A stretch of 64,000 bases of DNA. It comes from Larus michahellis. Taxonomy: Eukaryota > Chordata > Aves > Charadriiformes > Laridae. The position numbers and the translations under genes are program-made. The stretch spans positions 71,210,642-71,274,641 of the forward strand of contig NC_133896.1 of NCBI RefSeq assembly GCF_964199755.1, in the 5' to 3' direction. Numbering within the stretch: position 1 is the stretch's first letter; each line of letters starts with the position of its first letter. Below the pieces are notes generated by a model. That model was given only the letters and a program-made list of their open reading frames with translations. It was not told where the DNA came from and searched no databases. Below, one piece after another: positions 13,392 through 25,300 of the stretch.

Positions 13392-16300
13392 GTGAGTACC
13401 GTGCGCTTTCTTCCACCATTTCTCACTTGTTTGATTTTCTTTGCCCACGCTTGAAATAAAGTAACGATACAGCATTTAGAGCTGTTGCAATGAGTACAAT
13501 CAAAAAGAAGGAACATACCATAAGCTGAACCCCAAACGGGGACAATCTTCTGCTTTGCATCTTTCTCAGGAGTGAAACAGTCTCTTTATGTCCCTTTCTT
13601 TGGGAAAGCAGTTGGATTATTCACGCTGCTCTATCTTACACCATAACCACCGTTATGTGTTAGCCAAATGAGACCAAGCACCATTGCACCAAAACCTATA
13701 CTGTTTTGAATGCAGATTTATACAATAACGTAAAAATTACTAATCGAATGGATGCTGTTATTCAAATTCACGTTTGAAAATAGACAACCAAATTGATAAC
13801 AGAATAAGAAATAGCCCGGTTCTTTTCATGGCAAAATGCTAGCAGTTCACAGCCATATATAATTATTTCACACACCACTGAAGTGCTCCATGCCTCTGGG
13901 GTGAAAAGAAACATTTGTATGGAGGAACATTTACGACAGAATAGGAAGTGGCATAAACTATATTCTTTTGTAAGGGCGGATGAGATTCAAACAGTAGGTG
14001 GAATTGGAGATTATTACATACAGCAAATCTCCTAAAGATCTCCAAGCAATTTACAAATGCACTTTTGAGCAGGCTTTAAAGTAGAAGGCATGGAAAATAT
14101 TACCACTCCACCCTGTTTCATAGATAAGATACGATGAAGCTTAAGTTAGTTGGCTGAGACTAAGAGTCCTTATCTCCTAGTTTCCCAGACCTGGAGTTTT
14201 AATATTTTTCTTTTTCTTTTCCCGCATCTCTTTGATTACAAAAGTTCCCTGCGTATGCTGATGACTTCCAGCACTTCTGTGAGTGGGCTCCTCGAGTGGT
14301 ACTACTGCTAACAGCGGAGGCAGATTTCCCTCCCTATGGTACTGCAGAGGAATAACAGGGAACTAGGCTTTTTTTGTTATTGTTGTTACATTCTTTCATC
14401 TTTTTGCAATCAAAGAGACAGTGGAATGGGTCTAATGGACCTGCCTAACGAAATTTCTTTACATTTGAAGGATATTCAAAGAAATATAATATGATTATAT
14501 AATGACATTCATTGTAAAGTATCCAAAATGGACTGCAGACAAGAACCAGCCAGCAGCACTGGAAGGCAGTTATCTTTCTAATCATTATTAGATCAAGTTG
14601 AGCGCAAGAAAATCCAAAATCCTGTCTGCAGTCAGACAGTAGTCGCTGGGAGGAGATTTAATTGTGGTTAAGGAGCATCCCACTGCTGTTAAGAGAAATT
14701 CCGTGGAAACTTTAATATCCTTTACTCCAAACTTACAGCCTTCTTCACAGATGCTCAGTCTTTTTCACCAGGAGCGCTAATCACAGTGGGGACATATGGT
14801 TCCATTGAACTTGGACATTTCAAACCCGATGCTTGTGCTGTTAGCAGCTCTGTTCTTCCATATGTGATATCATTCTGTACGCATTTTCTGTCCAATGCTG
14901 GTAGACTGAGGCAGAAGCCACCCCAGGGAAGAAAAACTACTAAAAATATAACTCAGCTGTCTTTTAAGTTAGTTACTGTCCAAAACGCTGTGTACAGAAA
15001 TGTACTAGCCTTTTTTATGAGTTCATAAGTTTTTATTAAAGCCAAATGGCTGGAAGGAAGCTGTATATTAATTTCTCTCTGTGTTCAAGACTGAGAAAAT
15101 CCTGAAATGTGCTTCTCTTGGGTATTTTTGGGTTTAGTTTTGTACTTTTATTGCTTATGACTGCCTACAGCAAATTATCAGCCTTGCAAAAGTGCATTTT
15201 ATTTTTGATTTTTACTCATGTGCGTGAGAGTAAAGATGTGAAAGTCCAGGAGGGCTGGTAACAGAATGAACTATGCCAAATGTTTTGGAGTTGCTTTTAA
15301 CAAGCACTCCTTTTTTCTCTTGTTCCTTTATTTGGATTTTGGAGTTTGTTGCATTCACTCCGATGTAACATTGCATTAAAAAATGATGGTTGAGAAGAAG
15401 AGGAGAGAGAACACATAAAAATGGAACAGAGTGTAAAGAGAATAAGAATAACATACCTCCTTATAGACCACTGCTAGGAATAAGTAAGAGTTACTCGGAA
15501 GGTTCCAGAGTAGTTTAGTGAAAACTGAGAAAGTAAAAAATTTGAAAATAAATCTGAATGATTTAAGTTTAAACTCTTGCCAAGAAAAATCGCAATGACC
15601 AGAACCAACTGCAGCGGTGTCTTGCTCACGTGTGTGGCATTTGCCCTAGACTTGCTTCAAGGTCTCGGTTGTCCTCCGTTCGTCTCTTGAGTGCCTGCAT
15701 GTATGCGCACCCACGAAACGAGCAAACGTCCAAGACAAAGCAGAGTGTGCATTGCCATAATGAAGCCAGAACGAGAGGGGATGTTCTCTGTCCTGCCCTT
15801 GGGATGCAGCCAGATGTGAGCAAATAGACCCGGGCCATATCAGTCCTTTAGTGCTATTGCAGCTGCCCTGGGGACAGGGGGGACGTTGCCTGCGACAGCC
15901 AGCATAGCCCCAGCCAGCCTGACGGAGGCGGCACCAGGAGCCACAGCCGCTCCTTCCAGCACCACGCATCAAAGCTAATTTGGACAATGAAGAGCAAATC
16001 TAGGAACTGTGCCACGGCTACCTAAGGAGAAGCAACTGTCCCACATTTGTGATTAAAATGTCATTAGACTCCTGTAGGTCAACACTGCTGCTCTTTTTGC
16101 AGCCAGGAATACTCGAATTCCAGCTCTAACTGTCCCACTGATTTGCTGTATGGCCGTGTATAACTCACCTCCATTTGATCTAGCTGTATAAATGGAAGGC
16201 AAATATTCTTACTACATGATCATTTCAGGATTTAACTATTCTGATTACGAAATTTGGGCAGGTGGCATTTGTTTTATCCACGTATTAATTCAGCTATCTC

Positions 16301-19300
16301 CAGACCTTTCTTCTGTCCCTACATCCTGATGATACATACTTTGCTCCAGCTGAATTTGCAACACCATTTTAGAACCAGTTTTTTGGGATCATTTGAAAAC
16401 CACCCACCCTGCACTGTAAGGTCTGTCATTGCTCAAAACTTAAAGCCTCTTTTTGGCCAAAGATTGAAAGTTGTTCATTACCCCAGTTCACACCTGTTGT
16501 GATCCACCGTACTGAAGATTTCTTAGCTCTTACAGCTTACAGGTACGCTTTTTGGTGATTTAAAGCAACATCTGAAGATGATAACTTTAATATATTGGCA
16601 AAGAAACAAGGCACATTTATATGGTAACAGTATCAACTCAGTAATCAAATCATAGGTTTATTCTAAACTATATTATTGCTTTTGGTACCCATCCTTGCTT
16701 TTCGTGTTTTCTTCATCATTTCACTTTGACTTTGGTGGGGAAATGCCACTGGGGGACAGAGAAGCTGGAATTTTTAATTCACATACGACTCAGTGAAATA
16801 GGCACAGTAAACACCAACACCAAAAAGCACCAGGCACAACTTTCATGGCAGCTGTTCCATACTATGATTTCCAAAGGTTTGTAAACGAAAAAGGGAACGT
16901 TGCTCCCTGGTAAGACCTTTCTAGTTAAAAAGAGTGAGTGGGACAGTTTTTCTTTCCCCCACAACAGTGGCAGCGGCCGTTCATCCCCACAGCACGGATT
17001 ATCGCCCTGAACCAGAGAGCTTGGTGTCCTGTCTGGTGGTGCTTGCTGCCAGAGTGGCCTGATGTCCTGTCTGGTTGGCGCTCACTGCTACACCCCTGCA
17101 GCTTTGCAGTGGAGACAAAATCACTCTGCGGTCCCACGGGGGCAGCCGGGGCCAGGTGGGGTTGTCTGGGAGGAGCAACAATTTTGAGCCTCCTGGATCC
17201 ACCTGTGAAGTTCAGAACCACCTCTCTGTTGCCGCTCAGCGTGAGGGACATCGGTGGGACTGAGCCTTTATAAACTCTATCCCTGCCTGAAGGACATCTC
17301 CCGTGGCCGTTTCTGCCTCTTAGCAGGTACCGGGCTACAGAGAGGACTCAGCAGTCCAGCCCAGCAGACATCCAAGCTAGAGGGGGCTCGGTCTGACTTT
17401 ACCCCAGCAGTGACATATGTATAGACTGCATTCAGATTGCACAGTAAATCCAAAACACAGCACTATACCAGCTATTAGGAAGAAAATTAACTGTATCCCA
17501 GCCAAAACCAGGACACATAGCAAACTCCTCTCAGGCAGTTTCACCTTCTCATTCTCCTGAAGCGACAGTATGTCACTGCGTTTGCTTTTTAAATTGCACA
17601 GAGAGATTAAAATTTAAAGCATTTTCCATTGCAACTAAAACAGCAGAAACATTTCCAGCCATACAAATTTTAGATTACATGTACTTCTCTTAACAAAGCT
17701 TACCTTTCAGGCCCGAAACTAGCTGAGAGCATTCTTGCACATTTTGTCAACCCACATGCAGTTCACTCAGCAGTTTTTGATTAATGCAGAGACTGAAACA
17801 TAGGAATCTGTTCTGAATGCAGCTCATTCCTGTTAGTCTATCACTCCAGATTGTTTTTTTTATAAATTCGGAAAATACACCATTAACATTTCATCATTAA
17901 CCTCTGTGTGTTCTCGTAGTATTAAGGTAATTTCCAGGATATTTTAAAAACTATAGGCCTCAGTAATTTTCTAAAGAGATGCTAAGCAAGCTGTCTCGTT
18001 TAATTTGAGAAGTATTAACAGCACTTCTTGAGTAACAGAAACATCCAAATTTAGTAAATTCTACTTGCTAGATTGGGCTTAATCTCAGAGATGTGCAACA
18101 CCTACAACTTCTACTGAGTGGGCTGGGATTTCTGTCATGTTTAGTACTTGATGATTCCATTAAAAAATGCAAGCATTTTTATAATGGGCACATTTGGATA
18201 CAGTTAGCATCCAGAATAATGCATAAAGTTATTTGTATTGAAATAGTAAAATTTATACAGACAATTTTCAAAGGAAGATTATCATCTCTTTTATGATGTG
18301 GGTTTGTTGCATCTGGAACAGTTATGAAATTTTATGGAATTCTTCCTTAGGAGAAAATTTGGTTTTGCTTTGGCTTGATCTTTTTTAATTCTGGTATATA
18401 GCACAAGATTTAATCACAAGTATGATACCGAGAAAAAATTCTGAGGTACTGTGCATTGATGTGATACACCTTTGTAAGACATATCAATGCAATGTAAAGT
18501 TGCTTTAAGGCACCACTAAGGAACATGTAATAAATATAATATACATAGGTTAAAAAAAATACATCAAAACTGTTTTCCTTTTTTCCCTAATTTTTCCAGA
18601 AGAGCAATACCATTTATGAAGGCATCTGCTATGGAAAGATATTTAAAAATTAGAATAATCTATACTTTTACAGAATTACCTATCTTATGTTTTACATGCT
18701 GCTGTCTTTGATGAGTACCTTCCATCTGAACCTCTTCTCCAGAAAATCAACTGTATTATCAACCAATTATCAACCATTCCATGGTGAACATCATGGAGGA
18801 TCTGATATTTCTTCACATTTGAGCTCAAAACTCTGCTTACGTTAGGGTTCCAGTTTTCACAGGGACAATTATGTATACCGATTGTTTTCTCAAGCATTGT
18901 ACAACACGGGTTGCAAATTTATTTACAAATGCTTGGTAATCAGGTTTCACAAGCCTAAGCTGGCAGAATCTCTTTTACAGAAACTCACTAAGTTGAATGA
19001 TTTTGGCTCATCGTTAGTAGTGTATGATTCTGGAGGGCAGTTTAAAGCAATTATTACAAAATTGTAATCATCATCCTGAATGCTGTGTTTTGCCTGTCAA
19101 ATAGATTCACGAGTTCATATGTTTTTTTCTGTTTCACTATATATGATTTCAGGTTGTATACGATAAAGTCACAGAGCTCAAAGGCCGTGTACTGAAGCTT
19201 GTTGTGAAAAGCAAAGGAGCATTTGTGGGAGCCGTTAACATTCAACTGAGCAGTGTCCATTTAAATGAAGAAAAGTGGTATCCACTGGGAAACAGTATAA

Positions 19301-19305
19301 TTTAA
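13266..19305 (+). CDS. PIK3C2G: Phosphatidylinositol 4-phosphate 3-kinase C2 domain-containing gamma (C-terminal part, two last exons)
   Basis: Class II PI3-kinases phosphorylate PI and PI4P on the 3-OH at membranes; their domain order is RBD, C2-like, helical, kinase, PX, C2. Only the C-terminal C2 domain is in this window, as exons 13266-13391 and 19153-19305, both phase 0, giving 92 residues plus a TAA stop. Diagnostic text is the RRKTRTAPKSSDPTYNEI block, where class II C2 domains have a K/R-rich beta-strand followed by DPTxNE, and the tail EKWYPLGNSII, which I recognise as the PIK3C2G C terminus. In the first loop the usual DPYVK aspartate position reads SAHAE, fitting a C2 domain that does not rely on calcium there. 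Convergent with PLCZ1, its neighbour in mammals too. The kinase and PX parts would lie left of position 1. Confidence 0.93.
13392..16924. other. PIK3C2G last intron, left part; no further exon seen
   Basis: Single-copy-looking AT-rich DNA. Between about 15600 and 15990 there is a GC-richer patch with open frames of 65 to 113 codons on both strands. None resembles a known domain and the overlaps suggest composition, not coding. Confidence 0.6.
16925..17517 (-). mobile_element. Endogenous retrovirus LTR, reverse orientation, in the PIK3C2G last intron
   Basis: On the minus strand the element opens at 17517 with TGTGTCCTGGTTTTGGCTGG and runs into 'cagttaattttcttcc', the start of a common avian LTR type; the + strand LTR at 26612 opens similarly ('ttttggctggg...gttaattttcttc'). 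A TATAAA box reads on the minus strand at about 17268-17273, following a GC-rich region. The low-coordinate end is uncertain: the GC-rich text fades near 16925. No gag, pol or env coding sequence and no second LTR is visible, so it is probably a solo LTR. I could not make out a target-site duplication. Confidence 0.75.
17518..19152. other. PIK3C2G last intron, right part
   Basis: AT-rich intronic DNA with no recognised gene, RNA or repeat family. It ends at the acceptor TATATGATTTCAG immediately before the last exon. Confidence 0.7.
19153..19305 (+). CDS. PIK3C2G: PIK3C2G last coding exon (C2 domain, second half and stop)
   Basis: 153 bases encode 50 residues and a TAA at 19303-19305. The peptide opens VVYDKVTELKGRVLKLVV, contains the small-hydrophobic strand AFVGAVNIQL, and ends EKWYPLGNSII. 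The acceptor is GATTTCAG|GTT and the phase agrees with the previous exon. The minus-strand open frame overlapping it is a shadow. Confidence 0.93.
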   Translation, partial: VVYDKVTELKGRVLKLVVKSKGAFVGAVNIQLSSVHLNEEKWYPLGNSII

Positions 19306-19580
19306 GTGTTGTCTAAGATAATTCAATAATTTATCTACTAATGTTTCTTTATTCCCATTTCCCACGGTACATTTTGTCTCAGTTGCCCTGGAGAATATGC
19401 AGTCATCTGCTGATCGCATACCTTAACATTTCTAATCATAAGGCTATTGTCTTAAAATTGCTACCACCTTCCCGCAACGGATTCCTGTCAGTGTGAGTTT
19501 AAGAAATGATGTGCTAAGAACTTGTAGCAGCATGCAGGAAATTCTTATGACAGCAATAAAGATTTTTGTTTTGTTCATAT
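19306..19580 (+). other. PIK3C2G: PIK3C2G 3' UTR (proposed)
   Basis: This begins directly after the stop codon. The first AATAAA is at 19555-19560, about 250 bases downstream, followed by T-rich and GT-containing text suitable for cleavage. A second AATAAA at 20055-20060 could serve a longer form. The end point is inferred. Confidence 0.5.
19555..19560 (+). terminator. PIK3C2G: Candidate polyadenylation signal of PIK3C2G
   Basis: AATAAA in the text 'gcaataaagattttt', the first canonical hexamer after the PIK3C2G stop. Transcript ends are not visible from sequence, and the copy at 20055-20060 is an alternative. Confidence 0.5.
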
Positions 19581-22189
19581 GAAATAGTACTGTAAAAATA
19601 CTACGTTTGGTACACATCGAAGTGTGGGGCCTAATTCTTTGCTCATTAATTCCACTGACTGTGTTGAAACAATGCTGATAATGGTGTACTTTATCAGCAT
19701 CTGCTATGACCTCACTGCGGATGATGATTTCACCAGAGAACCGTGGCATGGTTTGCTGGGTGCCAATACATTTCAGAGGTCTAGCAAATTTCATGTTAAA
19801 TCTTATACAATCAATGCATATATTTAAAAAAAAAACAAACACCATAAACACCAAAAACTTAAAAGTTTTGCACTTCAAGCTTTTTGTGCAGTATATGTTG
19901 GTGTGCTTTTAACTTTTGATATAATGTAATATTCAATCCAGGATATTCATTTGTCAATAAGATATGTCACTGTTTCTTTTATTTTGACATCCAAGAAGCA
20001 GGTATAACCAGTCATTTGTGAGAAGAAAGGAGGAGGGAGAAGCTAGTATTCACCAATAAATAAAACATGTTGAATGTGAGCTTTCAGTGTGGTATTTATT
20101 TAAGATCATGCTCTAAGGATTGTTTGTTCACCAGTCTTACCGCATTGCATTCTTATGCTGCATAAGGGAATCAAGTCAATACATGCATTGACCTCAGGGC
20201 TATAAAATGTATATATACATATTAAACAGTGAACGTGAGTGGTTCCTTTGAGTTCACTGAGGCTAATTATGGGCTCTGTTCTTCAAAGCATTTTTACCTA
20301 AATTGAGGAAGCACTTAAGCACATCTTTAAACATTTAGCACGTGAGCACCCATAATGAACTGTCCATTATTGCCAGCCTCTTACACACACATAGCTGATG
20401 GTGTATATACACCTTTCCAGGACCAAGGGCACGTTTTTAAGGCACAGGAGACATGTTGATTTGTGATCTGGTCTGCTGTAAAATTTTAAGTTACCATATA
20501 CTGAGTAGGTCTGACATTTGTCCTACCAGGTGGAAAAGTGGTCAAAAGAGGAATAATAATGCCAGAAGCTGAAGATAATTGCCGCCTTCTCCCAAAGGAC
20601 GCTCACAAATCAGTCTTCAGAAGTTAATGTGGTATAAAGCTCCTGAAGTGGGACTAGGAGTGTTATTTAGGAAACTAAATAAGCTGGAGTTTTTCTCAGC
20701 ATCAAGCCAATTGACTATGTCATTTGGTCAGTTTGTATCTGAGAATAGATACACCCGATTGCCTGGGGAAATTAAACTCCTCCTCAGAAGAGGGAGGTGG
20801 GGGGAACTCTGCTTGAATATTAATATTGTTAGTATTCTTCAGAGCTGAAAAAAGCTATAAAATATTTACCACATGAAAGGGATATTGGCTAGCATTCAGA
20901 TATGATTGCTACAAAGATCATTAAGTCTAACATTTTAGATTATAGGCTCTCCTGGGTAAAGAGTCAAGTGACTTGTCGCTCAAGCACAGAAAACACATTG
21001 AGGCCAGCTTACAATGTTATCAAATTACCTGACCTTACAGTTCAATATTGATTTTAGATTCTTCTTAGTCTACTGTCTTGGTTTCCTTATTATAACTATA
21101 ATGCAATTTTCGAATGGTGTTATTTCCTGTGGCATTTTCTAATCATTGTTTACCGCGCGCCCTGATTTTCCATCTTAGAGCAACATTAAATAAAATAGCA
21201 TTAAAATGGCATTCAGTAAAAAGAGCATTAAAATATAATATTACCAGAACTGTCTGCAAACGCAAGCAATACTGTTTGGTATATAAAGGAAGAAAACTAT
21301 CAATATAGCATCCTCTTTTTTAAAATAAAAAAAAAAGTCATGTTTGAGTAACAAATCTGCAATTAACTGGGTAGCTACAGTCCTGTGGAAGCTCAACGAT
21401 ACTTCAATTTTGTAAGGAAGATGGGAAAATTGTGTCTTATGGGCAAGATCTACACTGATAGCTATGTCAGGCAAGGAGTTGTCCTCAGAGATCTTAAATC
21501 AGCCCTTGCCTTTTCTAAAATTCTTCTCGTCTGCCTCAGAGCATTGTGCTTCCTATTTCCTGAGTTCACACTAAGATATATCCTGAGCTCCCTGCTGCTA
21601 TAGGGAACATAGACATTTACAAATCAGTCCATGAATTATCTGTCTTTCTTTAGCAGCAGGATGTTCAAGACCAAGCTAAGAAAAGGTACCAGTATTAGCA
21701 TCTCATTTTTTATAATTTTAAGAGCTGGTTTTTTTCCTCAAAACTATTTTTCCAGGTAGCAAAATTACAGTGGACATAAAAGAGGTATAGCCCAATCAGA
21801 AGCTGCTGTTATTATAAATTTAAAGGGTACAAGGTATGTGTAATTTTTCCTGTCCCCTCAGAAAAATACAATGGTAAGAAATTTTGTTCAATACAAATAA
21901 AAATATCAACATAACATGCTCATTTTGCAGTCTCAGATCATAAATATTAGACTATTATTCTCGATCAGTAATTAATCATAATTTTGAAATCAGCTGCAAA
22001 CGCAATAAACTGAATTTAAAAAAAGTGCAAAAAAAAAAGTTCAGTCTTCATGAATTAGTTCTAAATAATACTAGGGCCAACATCAGTAGCCATTACTTAT
22101 TCAGGATACCATTTACTCACACAAGAAGTCCCATTAGCTTAATAAAATCATTGAGCACGTGCCACTCTGCAAATCAGACCACGCGGTTG
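19581..22189. other. Intergenic space between the convergent genes
   Basis: AT-rich DNA separating the two 3' ends. It includes an alternative AATAAA at 20055-20060. Several open frames of 60 to 144 codons occur on both strands, overlap each other and match nothing I know. No tRNA-like or other RNA gene was recognised. Confidence 0.6.
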
Positions 22190-22261
22190 TTGCAAGCCTA
22201 GTGATGTTGCTTTATTGAGCAGGGTGTAATCCTCCAGAGCAACTGTTACTGCAGAACATCA
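22190..22261 (-). other. PLCZ1: PLCZ1 3' UTR (proposed, very short)
   Basis: Downstream of the PLCZ1 stop on the minus strand there is only about 46 bases before an AATAAA in the text 'gctcaataaagcaacatcac'. Cleavage would be expected 10-30 bases further, near 22190. The end is inferred from the hexamer. Confidence 0.6.
22211..22216 (-). terminator. PLCZ1: Candidate polyadenylation signal of PLCZ1
   Basis: The plus strand reads TTTATT, so the minus strand reads AATAAA, 46 bases after the PLCZ1 stop codon. It is the first canonical hexamer downstream of the stop. Confidence 0.65.
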
Positions 22262-22344
22262 TTAATAGTACCAGATATGGACAAACAGTGATGCAGGTTT
22301 GAGATTGTCGCCAGCTTTGGAAAACAGGGGCACGCTACGGTAAC
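22262..22344 (-). CDS. PLCZ1: PLCZ1 last exon: C2 domain end and stop
   Basis: 83 bases. Two bases complete a glycine codon, then 26 residues [14 protein letters not shown]...[10 protein letters not shown] and TAA at 22264-22262. The acceptor is TTTACAG. The exon is too short to appear as a long open frame; I found it by looking for the family's GYR-x-PLFS...SLFV ending. Confidence 0.94.
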
Positions 22345-25300
22345 CTGTAAATATAAGGACACTCCATTAGTGTATTAACCACAAATGCAAAGATCATAAT
22401 GGAATGTTTTTATGATCTACTATGCAAATAAGGCTTAATTTATGATTCGCTAAATAACTCTTTAAAATAAAGTGAAACGATGCAGAACCCAAATCCCAGT
22501 TCTACTGGTTTTCTCTTCTATATATACAGTATTTCGATTCTGGTATTTTTAGACACAGGGGAAAACTCCGGTGTCTTTCAGGATATGGTGTTTCTTTAAA
22601 CTAAAGACTTTTAGCCCAGTGATATTTAAACATGGGGAAAGCAAGCATTTTAACATCCAAAGATGTTACGTGCTGCATGCATTGTTCTGATAGCAAATTG
22701 TATCGCTTGTGACTCAACAGTGGTAGTGCCTTAGAGAAGAATGGTGTTGGAGCAGTAATGCACTGTCCAGCTGAGGCAGAAAAAGAAGTGTAGTGTAAGA
22801 TCTTCTACCATGCCATCTCAGCATGTCTGTTAAGGATCTGCTTTTACATATGAGTGATTCCTAGTATCGGAAATAAGGCATGCCTCAGAAACTACATGTT
22901 CATCTGATTGTTGAAGCGTTGGGAGAAGCAATAGTTCTCAACTTCAAACTAAATTAACTTGCCTGCTCCGAAAACAAAACAATTCCCTCTCCAAAACCAC
23001 AAACCTGTATTGCTTTGTATGACTGTAAATGTCCATTATGTCATAATAATAAACAATATGACTTTTGATTAAAAAAAGGTGTTCTGTATTTTATCTATGT
23101 GTATATAACTGCAGTTATTTAAGTATGTATCTGTTATGAATACGTATCTGCATTCAAAACTGAAGTTTTCAAAAGCCTTCCTTAGGTGTGCCTGGATGTG
23201 TGCGTAGTCTTTGGGACCCTCATTTATTTGGGTTTGGATTTTCTTCATTCTTTTGTACAACATGAGAGTTCACCTGGCATCTAAGGTTCAGCTTCTGGGC
23301 AGCAGATATTAAAGCTGAGTCCAGGCAATACGCATTTGAGATCAACATTGAGAGTATGCACATGGTATGTGGAAGACTTGGTTTATTTCCTATCCAAAGA
23401 TACACCTCAAGGGCTTAGACTCATTTCTAAAGACTGCATTCTAGCCCCTACCTACAGAATAGTCTACCTGAAGAGAAGTAAAACTTTTCCTGAGAGAAGT
23501 AAAACTTCTTTTTTATTGAAATTGTTCCAATTTGTATGAAATAATTAATTACTTGTTGATCCAGTGATAACAGCAGTAATAACCGAATTCCTGTCCTGTA
23601 TTAGTGTTCTACATGGCAGACTTATTGGGACAGGGATTGTAACCCGAGACTGTCTCCTCTTGCCTTTAACCACCCAGCTAGAGAATTATTCTCACCTTCA
23701 GCCCCTCTGAGTACACCTACTTAATCATCACATGAAAAATCAAATACTTTTACAGGTAGGCAGCAAGCATTCTTCCCCAGTGTAATCTACAGCTGAGTTG
23801 GGTGGCTGCTGCTGGGATAAGGAAAGCAGTGATGATGTACGTTTGAATCCTTTCAAGAGAAAATGCAGGGGAGGGTGGCAATGACACAACTTTGTCCCAC
23901 TGTCTGTCAAAGAAAAAAAGAGATGTAAGCACTACTCAGCTTTTGGAAGCAACTTTGCCTCAGGGGACACCTCAGGGATACAAATCCTAAGGAAGGAGGG
24001 GCAGTCCTGTAGTGCAGATTAAAGCAATCAAAGCTGTGAAGAGTAAAATGTAAATCCTAATTCACTCTTCACCATGGTTTAGACAGTCCTTTCCGAAGAA
24101 ATCTAGGTTGTATTGACTCCCTCTGTAAGATACAGTATTTTCCCCTTTCACTATTTAGGGAGTTTAGGTACCTAAAGCAAAGCCATTGTTCCAGACCGGG
24201 AATCCAGAGGTCTCAATGTCAAGCATTGCAATAAATTTTGAAATCACCTGTCAGTTCATCTCTTAGAAGAGTTTTATTTATGCCTCTGGGCGTCTGTATT
24301 TTATTCACATTGTGTTAAGTGGGGGTTGGGGCAATTTGTTTGGTGCTGTTTATAACAGTTTTTGTGCCTACACTCAATTTCCTAGCATTTTTAATTACTC
24401 CACTAAAAATCCTCCCTGTAGAATCTGCACGCTCTTACTTTTCCAAAATACACATCCCCCATTTGTGACCAAAATTAATCACACAGGCACATTAGATTAG
24501 AGAAACACTGAAAAATTATTATTTTTTTTAAAAAAAAGGCCCAAATTGATGGTTTTACAAGCATATGTAAGCTTTAGTGTCTGCTATTTAAATTTGTCTC
24601 AGACATCGTGAGTTGGCAGGTTTGAGGTGTTTTTTTTTTTCATTATCCTGAAACATATAAATAAAAGGAAAGTTAAAGGTGATCAGTGTAAAAATTGATG
24701 TTGGAGAAAACCAAGCGTGCTTTAAGAGTAATGCCTTTGTTCTTGTGTAACTCCTCAGCGTCAACTAAGAATCACAAACAGCTTTATGACTTCAGAGCCT
24801 GGAAAGAAAAAGCCATTAAATATCCTGTTAAGCTTAATAAAAAAGGCACAGTGCCCGTTGTCAGCTCCAACCGTTTGCCTTCACATCTTCATTCACTAAT
24901 AAAATTTGGTTGGTTGTTTTGTCAGAAATAGCTTTTGAAATTCAATGCAGTAAACAGGCGTTTTACGTAAGCCTGCCTCCTTGGCCTACTGACTTCTGTG
25001 TCTGCTCTTTATGTGCAGCCTATTAATCACATAGGATTCCAGGACCTGTACTGGTACAACGAAAGAAACACTACCAAAAAAATACCATAAATATGCCGCT
25101 TAATTTATATTCTTTGCCTTCCACTCTGAAAAGTTGCAGGTAGGTTACCTAAGGGCTTTTTGGTGTTGATTTTTTTTGTTTTGTTTTGTTTTTAATTTGG
25201 CTTGTATTGGGTTTTGAGCCTAACTGAGTGGAAAGTGCACAAAGCTGTTGCCTGTATAGCAGTTCTGACTAATCTCTCTTCCTGTTTCCTATTATAATGA

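Noticed and set aside
13230..13454. 74-codon plus frame as a complete small gene
   Set aside because: The recognisable C2 sequence occupies only 13266-13391 between a clear acceptor and donor; the ends are intron read-through.
16925..17273. Open frames of 62-111 codons on both strands
   Set aside because: All fall inside the reverse-oriented LTR and overlap each other.
19444..19878. 144-codon minus-strand open frame overlapping the region after the PIK3C2G stop
   Set aside because: It resembles no family. A run of this length is expected about once by chance in AT-rich sequence of this size, and it overlaps plus-strand frames of similar kind and the proposed 3' UTR.
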